A DNA stretch of 64,000 nt, from the NCBI RefSeq assembly GCF_051020765.1, contig NC_134941.1, forward strand, positions 2,480,001 to 2,544,000, given 5' to 3'. Below the pieces are notes generated by a model. That model had not been told where the DNA came from and did not search any database. It saw only the letters and a list, made by a program, of their open reading frames with translations. Positions 47,341 through 58,291 of this stretch are shown piece after piece. Every line of letters starts with the position of its first letter. Position 1 is the stretch's first letter. This DNA comes from Lasioglossum baleicum. Its lineage: Eukaryota > Arthropoda > Insecta > Hymenoptera > Halictidae. The translations under genes were made by a program, and so were the position numbers.

Positions 47341-50300
47341 TCTAGAAACAGAAACTCACGCTGATTTTTACTTAACTAACCAGTTAAATAACAATGTACA
47401 TTAATAACGTAGAATCAGGGCTGACATTTATTTTAGGGGGGAATTGTTAAGCTGCAGAGACTATGATAAAGCTACAGAACGTTTCCAGAACCACAATATG
47501 ATAAATCAGAGTAGGAAGGACTGACAATCAGGGGCTGGTTCCGGGCAGCGGTGCAAGAAGGCATTTCCTAAAGTCGTTTGCCGACAATGTCCAGACTAAC
47601 TTCCGGGAGTCTAAGCTAACATTCAACCAGAGAGACGAGATATTCGCGTGGCAATAGGATTTTTTCTGTAAAAATAGAAATTTGTTCGTTTTATAAAAGG
47701 AAAGTGGGAACTAAAAATATAATTTTATTTCAATCTTTGTTCTACGAAAATAAAAGTTTTCTATCTGAATTGCAACAGAAGTAAATACAAGTAGAAGTAA
47801 AATCCAAAAGTTATTGTCCTCTTTAGTAGATTTAATGAGTCGAGAATTATTGAACAACGTTTTTAAATTCTTCTAATGTTTTTAGTGTCATAAATGCACA
47901 GGACTCGCAGTCTAATAATATAAAAAATATTTGTTTCATTATACTATGATACATATATATTTATTTATTATAATAAAGATGTAGTATTTATAATAATCTA
48001 ATACTTGCAATCAATATAAAATATTTGCTATTGTTCAAATCTTTTAAAAAGACATTGTCAAGAATTAAATTTCCTGTTACCTGGAAGTTTTGTTACTATA
48101 ATATGTTGAAGATAAATATGATCTCTGTACATAGTAGAAACTAGAGTTTCATCGTGTATGAGGCTTCCTGGAAAACTGCAGTGAACGCAAAGTACTATGT
48201 AATTGCATCGATAGTTCAACCATGTAACTGGGACGAGCATAATTTCCAATTACAATAGAAACAGTATTTTCTATTATAAAAATATACACATTATACAGGG
48301 TAGGTTACCACATATTACTTCGATTTACACGACCATTATTGTTTCTAGCGTAAATTGGTTCGCGTATGGTTGAATGGTATCAAGAGGGGCACATTTTGAC
48401 ATTAATAGTTTCTTTGTAGGTGAACACGTAGATAGCATATGAATTTTTTATTGTTATGAAGAAAACAGTGCATTCCTAAATCAGTCACATAAGATTCACA
48501 ACTACTAACTTGTATAGACAATGTCCTACAACATATAAAATTAATTTTTCTTAATTCTTTACCTTCAAAAAGCTTCCTCATTTTTTATTATTTAGTTTTT
48601 TAATACACCAAATAAGTTATTATTATTACTTTAAAAGATTACTTTAAAATTATTTACTGAAATGAAAGGGGAATGAAATATAAGCTGTTTCAATATTAAA
48701 AAATTAATTTAAAATTTTAGTAAAAATGAAATTTTAAATTTTATATAAATCACAATAAAATTCCCTATGGTCGTCAGAGTTGGAGTGCGTTTGAAAAACT
48801 AGGCAAAGGAGGACAGCGATGAGCCTCACTCACGGAAATCTATAAAGTGGTTCCTGATGACAGCCGAATGATTTCAGGACCGTGTCGAATTCTCACGTTC
48901 CGCCTGCTCGAGACCGAACTATGGTTTAACAAAAAGAGGTCGAGGTCGAAGTCGGACGATTGAGGTTCCCTGTTCTAGAGTTAGCCTCCATCGAAATGGT
49001 TCAAATCAAACACTGCACGCGAAACAAATATTTTGCGTCGACGTTAGGAGCAGAAAAGGAAGCAGCGCAGCCTCGGAAGAGCACTCAACCCTATACAGGA
49101 CGACAAATCCACTTTGGTCCACGTTATTCTATCGGAAGAAGGAGCCCGGGATCCGCTAAGCTCATCAGTGGACTGCTCGGGACTAGCTCGGTTTCCCTTC
49201 GAGCTTGAACAAACTGTTTTCCTCGGGAAAGCGGTCCTCGAGCTCTTCGAGCGGGGTTTCGTTGCGCGAACTCGTGCGCGATTAAATTCAAAGAGAATTG
49301 CCCGGCGAGACAGTTTCTCTCGTGCGCCGCTAGAAAGTGGAGTTTGCGTCGTCGCACAGGCCCGAGGAAAATTTTCGAATTACGAGCGAGGGAACGCGAA
49401 CGGATGTCGGAAGAATCAACGGCGCCGGGAATTCCGTGAACGGACAGGAAAAGAAACGCGAACACGGAAGAAAGTCGAATAAAATACGCGATTCGCGAGC
49501 TGGCTGGCGGAAATCCAAATTCAGAGATGGATTCATACCCATTCGACGGCGGCGTGTCATCGTAATCGGCGATTTACCGTCCCTGCGCACACTGGGCCAG
49601 ATCGAATTAGCTAATTTGGTAAAAAATCTACTTATAAAATCTACATTCCTTTCGAAATGTCCATCACGGTCGAGAAGGATAAAATTAATGGGATTTGTCG
49701 GACGACCAACTGTCAAGGGCTTACCAATAAAGAGAAACGAAGATTTGTATCACTTATGCACGATTGATCATTAAGTTTATAAAACAGTTAAAACGTGTCA
49801 ACGAGACTGGTTCCCACAGTATTAATTGTAATTGCTTCGGCATTTGATGTTTTTCATTTTAAAAATTACCTGCTGTCAACTCTTCGTCGCTATTGTTATT
49901 TTTGATATTTTTGAAACGTTCATTTCCCAAATCGATTAACTCCGCGGTATTAAAAGTGGAGAAAATGTGCGGAACAGTGAATACACGTTAACTTTTGATA
50001 CGGTAGTTATGGTATTAAGACTAATAACTAAAAAACTTTTTCTTAGGTGTATGTCGTTAACGAACGAGGTTACAGTAAATGTAAAAAGTCTGAAAGCTTC
50101 GTTTCTGAAGCAACTGGCATATTAACATTTCTCGAGGCGAGTGGATATAACGTGATTCTCTAATGCAATTGGGAAATCACTATGCGACCATGTAGATCGA
50201 AGGCTTTAGAGCGTTTCCTGATTCCGAATCAATTTACGGCTGTCAAGGGTAATTCAATGGTGTCTAATAAATAATGAGAGTATCTAAAGCGGGGGCGAAC

Positions 50301-50574
50301 GAATACGTGCTCGGGCACGTTATATCAACTTCTAGGATTAAATGGTAAATTGGCCATTGTAATCCACGACTATCTGGTACAATAGACGGCCGGTGCAGCT
50401 GACACCGATTGTATTAATGTCGCGGTGGTGTTTCGCGATTAGCGGCGTCGTGATTTGAAGTGAGATCGAGCGTTTCGGACACCAGCAAACTCTGCCCTTG
50501 CCTTTGGCGCACTGGTGGCTCCACCGAATCACGTGTAGTATATCACTGCACTGCTTGCGGTGTATTTAGCAAAA
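47341..50574. other. Intergenic sequence with a large GC-richer island
   Basis: A decayed GACTGCGG MITE lies at about 47738-47912 (right end CAGGACTCGCAGTC). A MITE-like end CAGGGTAGGTTACC after TA at 48294-48295 has no partner that I could find. From 48780 to 49770 base composition is clearly GC-richer and ORFs up to 145 codons overlap on both strands. I recognise no protein, so I do not call a gene. Confidence 0.4.
47738..47912. repeat. GACTGCGG MITE, degenerate copy
   Basis: The right end CATAAATGCACAGGACTCGCAGTC with TA after it is a decayed family end (the family has GATCCGCAGTC). The interior has the AAAATAAAAGTTTTCTA and TTGCAACA segments of the family. Confidence 0.55.
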
Positions 50575-50576
50575 TA

Positions 50577-51160
50577 TTAGGTCAATCGGAAAGTTCCGTC
50601 CGTTTTTTTTTTACAAAAAGTAGAGCTTTATTTAAGAAACAAAATGGAAAAGTACATTGATCAAAATATTGTCCATCGTTAGCGATGACTTTTCCCCATC
50701 TTTCGGGCAGCAAGCGAATTCCGCGACGAAAGAATGAGTCATCTTTGCAGGTCATCCTGTCAGAGACTCATTTTTCGACATCTTCGTAAGAATTAAATCG
50801 TTCCTCAGCAAGTGCGTGTGCCATCGATCGAAACAAGTGATAGTCAGAAGGGGCACAGTCTAGCTAACAAGCCGCACGGGGTAGCACATCCCGGCGAAGT
50901 GCTTCTAACGTTTCTTTGACAACTTTTTTTATATTTCGCAAGCAGAATTTTACAGATGGTTTTTCGCTTTTCAATGTCTCTTGGCTTGAGTTCATACGGG
51001 ACCCACTTTCCTTCCTTGTAGACCTTCCCAAAGGCTTTTAAACGATCGGAAATGACAGATTAAACACAACTTCACGCTTCTGGGTCATTCCATGCCGAAT
51101 CGATCACTTTTTGCAGGCACCATCGCCGATTTTGTTCTAACTGAAATATGTTGTAGTCCC
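50577..51160 (-). pseudogene. Internally deleted mariner transposase relic
   Basis: The right end of the element is TTAGGTCAATCGGAAAG after TA at 50575-50576. On the minus strand the translation gives mariner signatures: KWVPYELKPRDIEKRK in the first half, then LDCAPSDYHLF (third catalytic Asp region) and FFRRGIRLLPERW in the second half. The segment with the first two catalytic Asp residues is missing; KILLAKYKK runs straight into VVKETLEALRRDVLP. Two in-frame stops are visible (one before LDCAPSD, one before VSDRM). The 5' boundary near 51160 is approximate. Dead copy. Confidence 0.9.
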
Positions 51161-51772
51161 TGCGAAATTACGGGGGGTTTAAGTCATCATTTTGCCGGTT
51201 TCGAATTTTTTTAGAAATGGCAGGACTTCAAATTTTTCAATTTTTGCCCATTTCGGCGAAAACGGGCCTCACTTACGAATTTTTATCTCAAGAACGGTTT
51301 GTCCGATTGAGCTAAACTTTTTTTTGGTTTTATTCGGAAAGGATTGGGCTATTACAAAATAATTTTTTCAACCGCGACAATCAACTTTATAATGTCGAAA
51401 AATTTAAACAAATTCTTCTTTTGCGTTTTTTTCGATGATGGGGCGGAGTGATTTAAATTTTGAAAAAAATATGGTTATATTCCTTGAAGTTTCCCCTTTA
51501 AAATGAGCCCTTGAACAAGATGGTATCTTTAAAATTGGCGTCACAATGAGCTGGTAAAGGACGCCGTGTACCTCCGTTTCAGGTAGAGGCGAGTCGAGCG
51601 CACGGCTATTAAGGTCCGTTGTCTATATCGCTGGTCTCAAGAAAATGCCAGCAGACTGTATACGACTAAATAACCCTATTTTTAGAAGGTATTGATGTGA
51701 AAACAAACTAGCCTCGATTAGCAATTTCAATTGTGAGTGTACTTCACATGAAGCCAGAAATTTGCATATAAA
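51161..51772. other. Unassigned sequence beside the mariner relic
   Basis: Contains an A/T-rich stretch with TTTGCCCATTTCGGCGAAAA, which resembles MITE interiors seen elsewhere in insects, but I found no inverted partner. Confidence 0.35.
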
Positions 51773-51883
51773 GGGTGCGTTCCGTTTCACGCTTCAGACG
51801 CATACACTGTATAGTGTATGCATAGAGACTCTTATACTACACTATACAGTGTATGCGCATTATGCGTGAAACGGAACGCACCC
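51773..51883. mobile_element. 111-bp hairpin MITE
   Basis: Starts GGGTGCGTTCCGTTTCACGC and ends GCGTGAAACGGAACGCACCC, a perfect 20-bp inverted repeat, with a second inner palindrome of the CACTGTATAGTGTATGC type. AAA lies just outside both ends and could be a 3-bp duplication. Confidence 0.8.
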
Positions 51884-52490
51884 AAAGTGAAACTCGTAGG
51901 CAGCTCCTAAGATACCAACTTCCCTCCCAAAATTGCTAAAATTCCGTGCACAAGCTGAGCGCAAGATTTTCCGATGCCCGGGAAGAAGTCCGCCTGGGCG
52001 AGTTGACAGGCAGTTGGAACAAGTTTTGAACTTCGCAGGTCTTTGAAACGCTGTGTTTGTCAACGCGACAGTTCTCTCCTGCGCGGCTTCGAGTGTACAT
52101 TTTCCGGAAACGTAAGGTGGTTCGGTGGGGTACACATGTTCAAAGACTCCGGGCTGCCACGATGTTTAAACCGTGAAATCGATGCGGAAATTCAGCGTGC
52201 ACAAAAGCATCCAGCGGAGATGAAAAAAGCATCTGCGCTGCGGATCGGATATGCGAATGTAAATCGGCCGAGTTTCGTTATCGTTGGTTTCCCCTCGCGG
52301 TTCGGAGAGCCGCTTACAAGACAGACAAGAAAACGTTTCAGTGAAGAACCGACTCGCTTTACTTCCGAGATTATACGATACCCTGCAGTGGTACCTTTTG
52401 ATTCGTTACTGTCACTCTTTGTGTCTAATAGGAGCCAGCCACTGTGGACCAAAGGCCGGCCGGAGTCGTATGTCGTCCGCCGATTACGCG
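51884..52490. other. Unassigned GC-richer sequence
   Basis: ORFs on both strands run through this stretch, the longest (194 codons, plus strand, from 52043) continuing into the palindromic MITE. I recognise no protein. Confidence 0.4.
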
Positions 52491-52493
52491 TTA

Positions 52494-52635
52494 GGCTCCG
52501 TTCACAGTGGCTCCGATATCGGCCAATTCGGCCGACGTCCGACGTTGTGTCTCTTTTTCGCGCGCTCGAAAAAAGAGACAGATGCGTCGGACGTCGGCCG
52601 AATCGGGCGATATCGGAGCCACTGTGAGCGCAGCC
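52494..52635. mobile_element. 142-bp PIF/Harbinger-like palindromic MITE
   Basis: Begins GGCTCCGTTCACAGTGGCTC and ends GAGCCACTGTGAGCGCAGCC, with TTA at 52491-52493 and 52636-52638. GG-type ends with a 3-bp TTA duplication fit PIF/Harbinger. The two halves pair almost fully, with a GAAAAAAGAGACA-type inner arm. Confidence 0.82.
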
Positions 52636-52698
52636 TTAAATGGCAACCTACGATAGCGGTGAACATGTCTGCCTCAATTGAGGCAACACTAAGCGCCG

Positions 52699-53481
52699 CA
52701 CAGTGGGCTAAACCGACGAAATCTGTGTAAAAATCAAAGAACTTTCGATAGAAATGAGATAGAGCGATAAAATTTTTTTTAAATGAAAGCTGAAACTGCA
52801 GAATATGGGATAATTATGGAGATTGTGGTACGAACGTTTTTTAACCTTGAAAGAATTCGTTAAACTTGCACAATTTCAAGAAAATTGTGGTTTTGCCAAT
52901 ACCACGCGCGGAAAATTTTTTTTTAACATTAAAAATAACCATGAAACAATCATACAGCGTGACTGTAATGCATTACAGTCACTCATAGCCTACAAGGAGT
53001 GCCGTACAAGGAGTGATATACGTTAAGTAAACGTTCAAATACTTCATTATGATTATTTTTAATGTGTTTTATATATGAGAATACAATATTCCTTCAAACT
53101 AGTGGGTTACCAATTCATTTCAACGAAAAAATGATTTCACAAGTTGTGTTCACAAAAATCGATTTCTTGCAAAATCCTGAGGTCGTAGACAAATTTTGAA
53201 ACCAGATTTGAAATCAGCGTGGAAAAATCTACGGGAAATGATGTGTCGCATGTTAAAAAAAATTTTCCGCGCGTGGTATTGGAAAAACCACAATTTTCTT
53301 GAAATTGTGCAAGTTTAACGAATTCTTTCAAGGTTAAAAAACGTTCGTACCACAATCTCCATAATTATCCCGTATTCTGCAAAGTTTCAGCTTTCATTTA
53401 AAAAAAATTTCATCGCTCTATCTCATTTGTATCGAAAGCTCTTTGATTTTTACACAGATTTCGTCGGTTTAGCCCACCGTG
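52699..53481. mobile_element. Transib-like element A, non-autonomous
   Basis: Starts CACAGTGGGCTAAACCGACG and ends inverted as CGTCGGTTTAGCCCACCGTG. Flanked by CGCCG at 52694-52698 and 53482-53486. A CACAGTG-type end with a GC-rich 5-bp duplication is diagnostic of Transib, the superfamily related to RAG1. After the left heptamer, 23 bp lead to AAAAATCAA (52729-52737). No transposase ORF; the arms carry nearly the same frame on opposite strands. Confidence 0.85.
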
Positions 53482-53491
53482 CGCCGCGCCG

Positions 53492-54632
53492 CACAGTGGT
53501 CTAAACGGGCCATTTAGCTGGACAAAACCCAAAAATGGAAATCTCGCAGAAAATTTCTCGCTTCGGTAAATGAGAGGTACGGTACCAGGTCAGAAGAATC
53601 ACTGTTGGTTTTTCACCTTCTATCACCCCATAATAAAATATACCCCCACGAACAACTCATTTTTCATCTTCGTATTTCTTCATCGTCGTTCGACACCTCA
53701 CTATTCATTAGTATATCTCGTTGTGAACATCTAGTAGTGGATATATTTGTGGAATTTTTCATTCTATGATGGATACCAGCATGAACCAAAAGGACAAAAC
53801 TCAAATAAAACTTAAATATATTGTTTATTTGCTTAAAAATGAATGTATACTTCAAACGTATATAGCATTCAAACTTTGACAGTCTCGCAAAAAAAACCTT
53901 TAAAAACCTTTAGGATGGAACATGTTGGAACATCTTTATAGAAGTCTAGAGTGTCCGAAAAAATCAATTTTATTAGCACGAACTTGCACCTTTGAATTTG
54001 AGACAGTTTTTAGTAATTCAATGTCGATATACGAATCATCTCTATGATTCTCTTCTACGTAAGCCACAAACGACACAAAAAGATATCAAAACATGGTTGG
54101 AGTAAAAGTGATATCGTATTTTTGGACCCCTAAAATTTATGCAAACAATTTTGAAGATTTATAAATTTTTTAAAATTTTGAAAATGATTGTTTTTAGAAA
54201 ATTTTCGTACAAATTTGTCGGCCTAAAAATACGATGTAACTTTTATTTGAATCAGTCTTTGCTATCTTTTGTCGTTTGTGATTCATAAGCACTTACATAA
54301 AACGGTCGGTTCGGAAGTTTTTCGGTGGAAATGCCCAATTCTCACCACGATAATTTGAACATTTCGGATAATCTGGCAAGAAAATGTTTCAAACAAAAGT
54401 TAATCGATACTCAGTCATCTATAAATCCCAATAAAAACATTTCACAAAAATTTTTTTTTTAATAAAAAAATATAATTATGTCAATTTTTTAAACGCGACT
54501 AAGTATTTTTTATTACATATTGTTGTATCTGATGTCAAGACGAATCCAATTACCTACTTAACTACGGCTTTAAGTCTTAAAATAATGCTAGAATAATTTT
54601 GTCCAGCTAAATGGCCCGTTTAGACCACTGTG
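53492..54632. mobile_element. Transib-like element B with RSS-like end
   Basis: Starts CACAGTGGTCTAAACGGGCC and ends inverted as GGCCCGTTTAGACCACTGTG. Flanked by CGCCG at 53487-53491 and 54633-54637. At the left end the heptamer CACAGTG (53492-53498) is followed by a spacer of exactly 23 bp and ACAAAACCC (53522-53530), one base from the consensus V(D)J nonamer. The right end has the same heptamer and spacer with ACAAAATTA. No transposase ORF; non-autonomous. Confidence 0.87.
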
Positions 54633-54637
54633 CGCCG

Positions 54638-55492
54638 CACAGTGGGGTATTTGGCTGAAAAACGGGAATAAAATATTGTAGCGTTATTTATGGACTCAGG
54701 GTCATAAAAAAGTAGGTCATTGGATTCGCCTTGACGCCAGCTATAACATTATGAAGTAAAAAATGTATTTTGTCCACTAAAAAATCAAAATATTTTTAAT
54801 TTTTTGTAGAAAAAATTTTTTTTCGAAATTTTAAATATAGAATTTTGTACATGTTTAAGTACTGTTCAACTTTTATTCGAAGCATTTTATCATCAGATTA
54901 TCCGAACTCTTGGGAAGTAGTGATAACGGAATGCTTTGATTACGATGTACAAAGTTGAGATAGGTGTATTTACAAACTCTTCACACATTTCATTCTGTTA
55001 TAATCTAAATTAGTATTGTTATTAATATTTGAACATTACCAATCATTCTGTAATTTTTTTTTCGATTTCAAAACTTTATTGATGATTTTGTTATACTATT
55101 GAGCTGAATTGAGCACTCTTTCTTGTACCAATACATTCGATAAAGATTTGCGATTATAGTCCAAAAATAAATGGTTCCAGATTTTTCCATATTGCAGAGT
55201 TATACCTAATTTAAGTAGAAATGAGCATCGAAAGTCGCGACCCTCGTTTTGAAATCGAAAAAAAACTTACAGAATGATTGGTGATGTTCAAATATTAATA
55301 ACAATACTAATTTAGATGATAACAGAATGAAATCTGTGAAGAGTTTGTACACCTATCTCAACTTTGTACATCTTCAATTGTACATTTTCAAGAGTTCGGA
55401 TAATTTGACGACAAAATGTTTCGAATGAAAGTTGAACAGTACTTAACATGTACAAAATTCTATATTTAAAATTTCGATAAAAATTTTGAGTC
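54638..55492. mobile_element. Transib-like element C, right end lost
   Basis: Starts CACAGTGGGGTATTTGGCTG directly after the CGCCG at 54633-54637 that also closes element B. The inner inverted arms (about 54812-55045 and 55255-55492) pair well, for instance AAATATAGAATTTTGTACAT with its complement. The outer 175 bp or so of the right arm, including its CACTGTG end, is missing. Confidence 0.75.
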
Positions 55493-56657
55493 TCCACGAA
55501 AATCTTCCCTTGCCTACTCGCTCCACTGAGGGGCAATACCGCAAGGCCACGAAGCTCGAGCTGCCTCGGTCTCCGAGCAGTGTAAACATGCCGCGTAATC
55601 TGACCTCGGCTCGGGTATATCGGTGTGAACCACTACTAATCCAACTACAAAACTTCTTTATTTTTCATTATTTTTTAATGGAACTTTATCGAACTTATTT
55701 CTGACATTGTTTTGATTAAAATGTCTAATATAATTTCAATTGTATTTAGTGGTTTAATTGACGGTATGGAGTAACTAAGTTATGCTTCACATGTGCAGTA
55801 AATATGGACCAAATTGTATCTTGTTTGGTGTCATTGTAATCAGAATCTATGATCTATGTAAAATCTATGATCACATAGATAATCCTCACTTCCTCCATGA
55901 TTTTTATTGGCAAAAATATGCGTACATGTATCCTGCAAAGGATTACCTGCACGAAAATTTTAAAACAATTGTTTTGTTATTGTCATTTGTTTTGTTTTTA
56001 TTATTATGATTTATATTATTTATAAACAATCGATTTCGACTTGACTTGTGTATAATAATTGACAACGTTTTATGCAAAAATAACGTTTTTGTAGTGTTTT
56101 GAAAATGTGTATCTTTTCTATGTGTCTCTCCTATATATGTATATGTATACATATGTAGAAATTTAAGTAAAGAATGTTTTTTATTACACCGTATTAAATA
56201 AACTGCACCAGCCCAGCGCTCCAACCGCGTTTTATAACGTGTAAAAGTTCTCATATTTGTATTTTTATTGATAAATATTGTAATTGCGGGAGAATATTTT
56301 GTAAAAAATAAACCAGTTTTACATTCTTTCATAAAGATTCACATTTTCACATACAGAAATGAACTGCAATTTGCAGGAAATAAAATGTTAGTCTCTTCAG
56401 TCATGAATGTAATGGAAAAAATAAAATGAAACGATTGAATTTCAATTAACATTGACGTAATAGAATTCGAGGTGATCAATATGAAGCGTAAAAATTACAT
56501 TTGTTACGTTTACACAAGGCAAATTTTGAAATTCTGAGATTGTAGATTTTCAACAATCACGCACAAAAGATTAGTAATAAAAATTAAGAAACTATTAATT
56601 TTACAAGGAGAATATTGAGATAAGGATTGATTGTGATCGAATTAACCATGATTACTA
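55493..56657. other. Unassigned intergenic sequence
   Basis: AT-rich. A stretch at about 55640-55830 (CTTCTTTATTTTTCATTATT, then TTTAGTGGTTTAATTGACG) matches the interior of the MITE at 30563-31234 and is probably a fragment of it. No gene recognised. Confidence 0.45.
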
Positions 56658-57246
56658 GACTGCGGATCTTTATGCAAAATAAAAATGTTTTGCATTGATT
56701 ACACTGTCCAACACCAAATTTGATTTCAATATACTGTTCGGTCCTTCTTATAGAGTTTTTTGCGCTGATTCCGAATCTGTCCTTAATTTTGCTCCTATAC
56801 GCACAGTTTTTGAAAAACATGGCTTTGAAAAAAAAAACATATTTTTCAACTTTAAACAAATATTGTGATGTTATTATAAAAGATATTGAATTGTGTTCTT
56901 TACAGCAAAAGATTCTGTAGACTTTCCCGAATACAATGATAGCCAATATTAATACATTATGATTGTTTAAACATGTTTAAACAATGATTAAAGACGGAGA
57001 GACGCCACTTTTGCACCAATTTTTGAGGATATTTTTCAATTTATCTCAAAAAATTAGGGTCCAGCGAAAAATTGAACTATACCACGCGATAGAGCAGACT
57101 TTTATCTTGAAAAACCCCCGTTTGAAGTTTGCGACATCGATGTTTCTTCGAACCAGAAAGCAAAATATCTTCGCCCGACATGCGTTGACGCCAGTGGTGC
57201 TCTTCCACTAGCGCGGTCGTTCGTCGGGATACGGCGCGGCGCGGCG

Positions 57247-57908
57247 CACAGTGGGTAAAATCGACGTTCTAGCTGTTCACGGGCTAAAAACTCAAAGTCC
57301 TCATATCGATTTTTAACGAATGCACAATGTTTCTTAAATGTCTATTACATTCGAAAACGATAATATTAATTAAAGCTATTAAAAACTCTCGTTACAATAA
57401 ACGTTCAAAGATCAAACTTTTTCAGATACGATTTATCACCGAAAAAATCCCATGGTCTGACAAAGTGGAACATTTTCGGCAAGATCTCCTCTAAAAGATC
57501 GTGCAAAATTTATACCCGAGACGACCCGGGGAACCGTAGTTATGATAGTTTAAAGCGTCGCGTGACACGCGCACAGTGGTGAGTTCGATCGAAATCGTGG
57601 CCAAATTATTCATTATTCACACGAGTTTTCAGACATTTCCGGTGGTGTGACAAAAAAATGTTTCCTACAAAAAGTAATCAGTACACAGACTTTTACAAAT
57701 ATCAATACAAAAAATTTGCAAAAAAAATTTTTTTTCAATAAAAAATTGTGGTCACCTTCATTATTTATTTATAACTATATATTTTTTATTCAATAATGTT
57801 ATAGCTGACGGCAAGACGAATCCAACGACCTATTTAATGTGGTCTTTATGTATTGAAATAATGGTGAAATAGGCGTGAACAGCTAGAACGTCGATTTTAC
57901 CCACTGTG
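57247..57908. mobile_element. Transib-like element D nested in the CACTG transposon
   Basis: Starts CACAGTGGGTAAAATCGACG and ends CGTCGATTTTACCCACTGTG, with CGGCG at 57242-57246 and 57909-57913. The inverted ends extend about 33 bp. Inside, a second CACAGTGGTGAG end at 57572 suggests a further fragment. The uninterrupted site exists in the foldback element at about 15340-15355, which proves the insertion. Confidence 0.88.
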
Positions 57909-58291
57909 CGGCGCGCTGCGGTGAAACGGCGCGTGGCTATAAGCGCGCAATTATGTCTGCTTACTTAAATGTAATATTTTATTAAATGTTATACTATTGT
58001 TATTTATTATTTATTAGTATATTTATTCTGTATAAATTATTTTATGTATTTTTTAATGTTAGTCTCTCGTTTATAGTATATTTAATACAAAAAATACCTT
58101 TTGTAACAAAAAAATAATTTATTACAAAAAGCGGTAGCTATGCGGACCGACATGTGTACCACTCAAATAAGTTTTATTTACTATGCTTCAATTTCATAAA
58201 TTGTTTTTCCTTTTGGGTGCCGATCAGTACGCAGGATTATAAAATACAAAATATATTCACATTTTTTTGTGGAAATACTTAATAAAGATAA

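Noticed and set aside
49337..49774. A 145-codon ORF in a GC-richer island
   Set aside because: No motif or homology that I can recognise, and ORFs of similar length occur on the opposite strand. Kept only as an observation on the island.
52043..52627. A 194-codon ORF, long for this window
   Set aside because: Its end runs through the palindromic Harbinger-like MITE, the opposite strand is also open, and the product shows no recognisable motif.
52823..53355. Matching proteins at 52823-53026 (+) and 53137-53355 (-), which looked like a duplicated gene
   Set aside because: They are the inverted arms of Transib-like element A.
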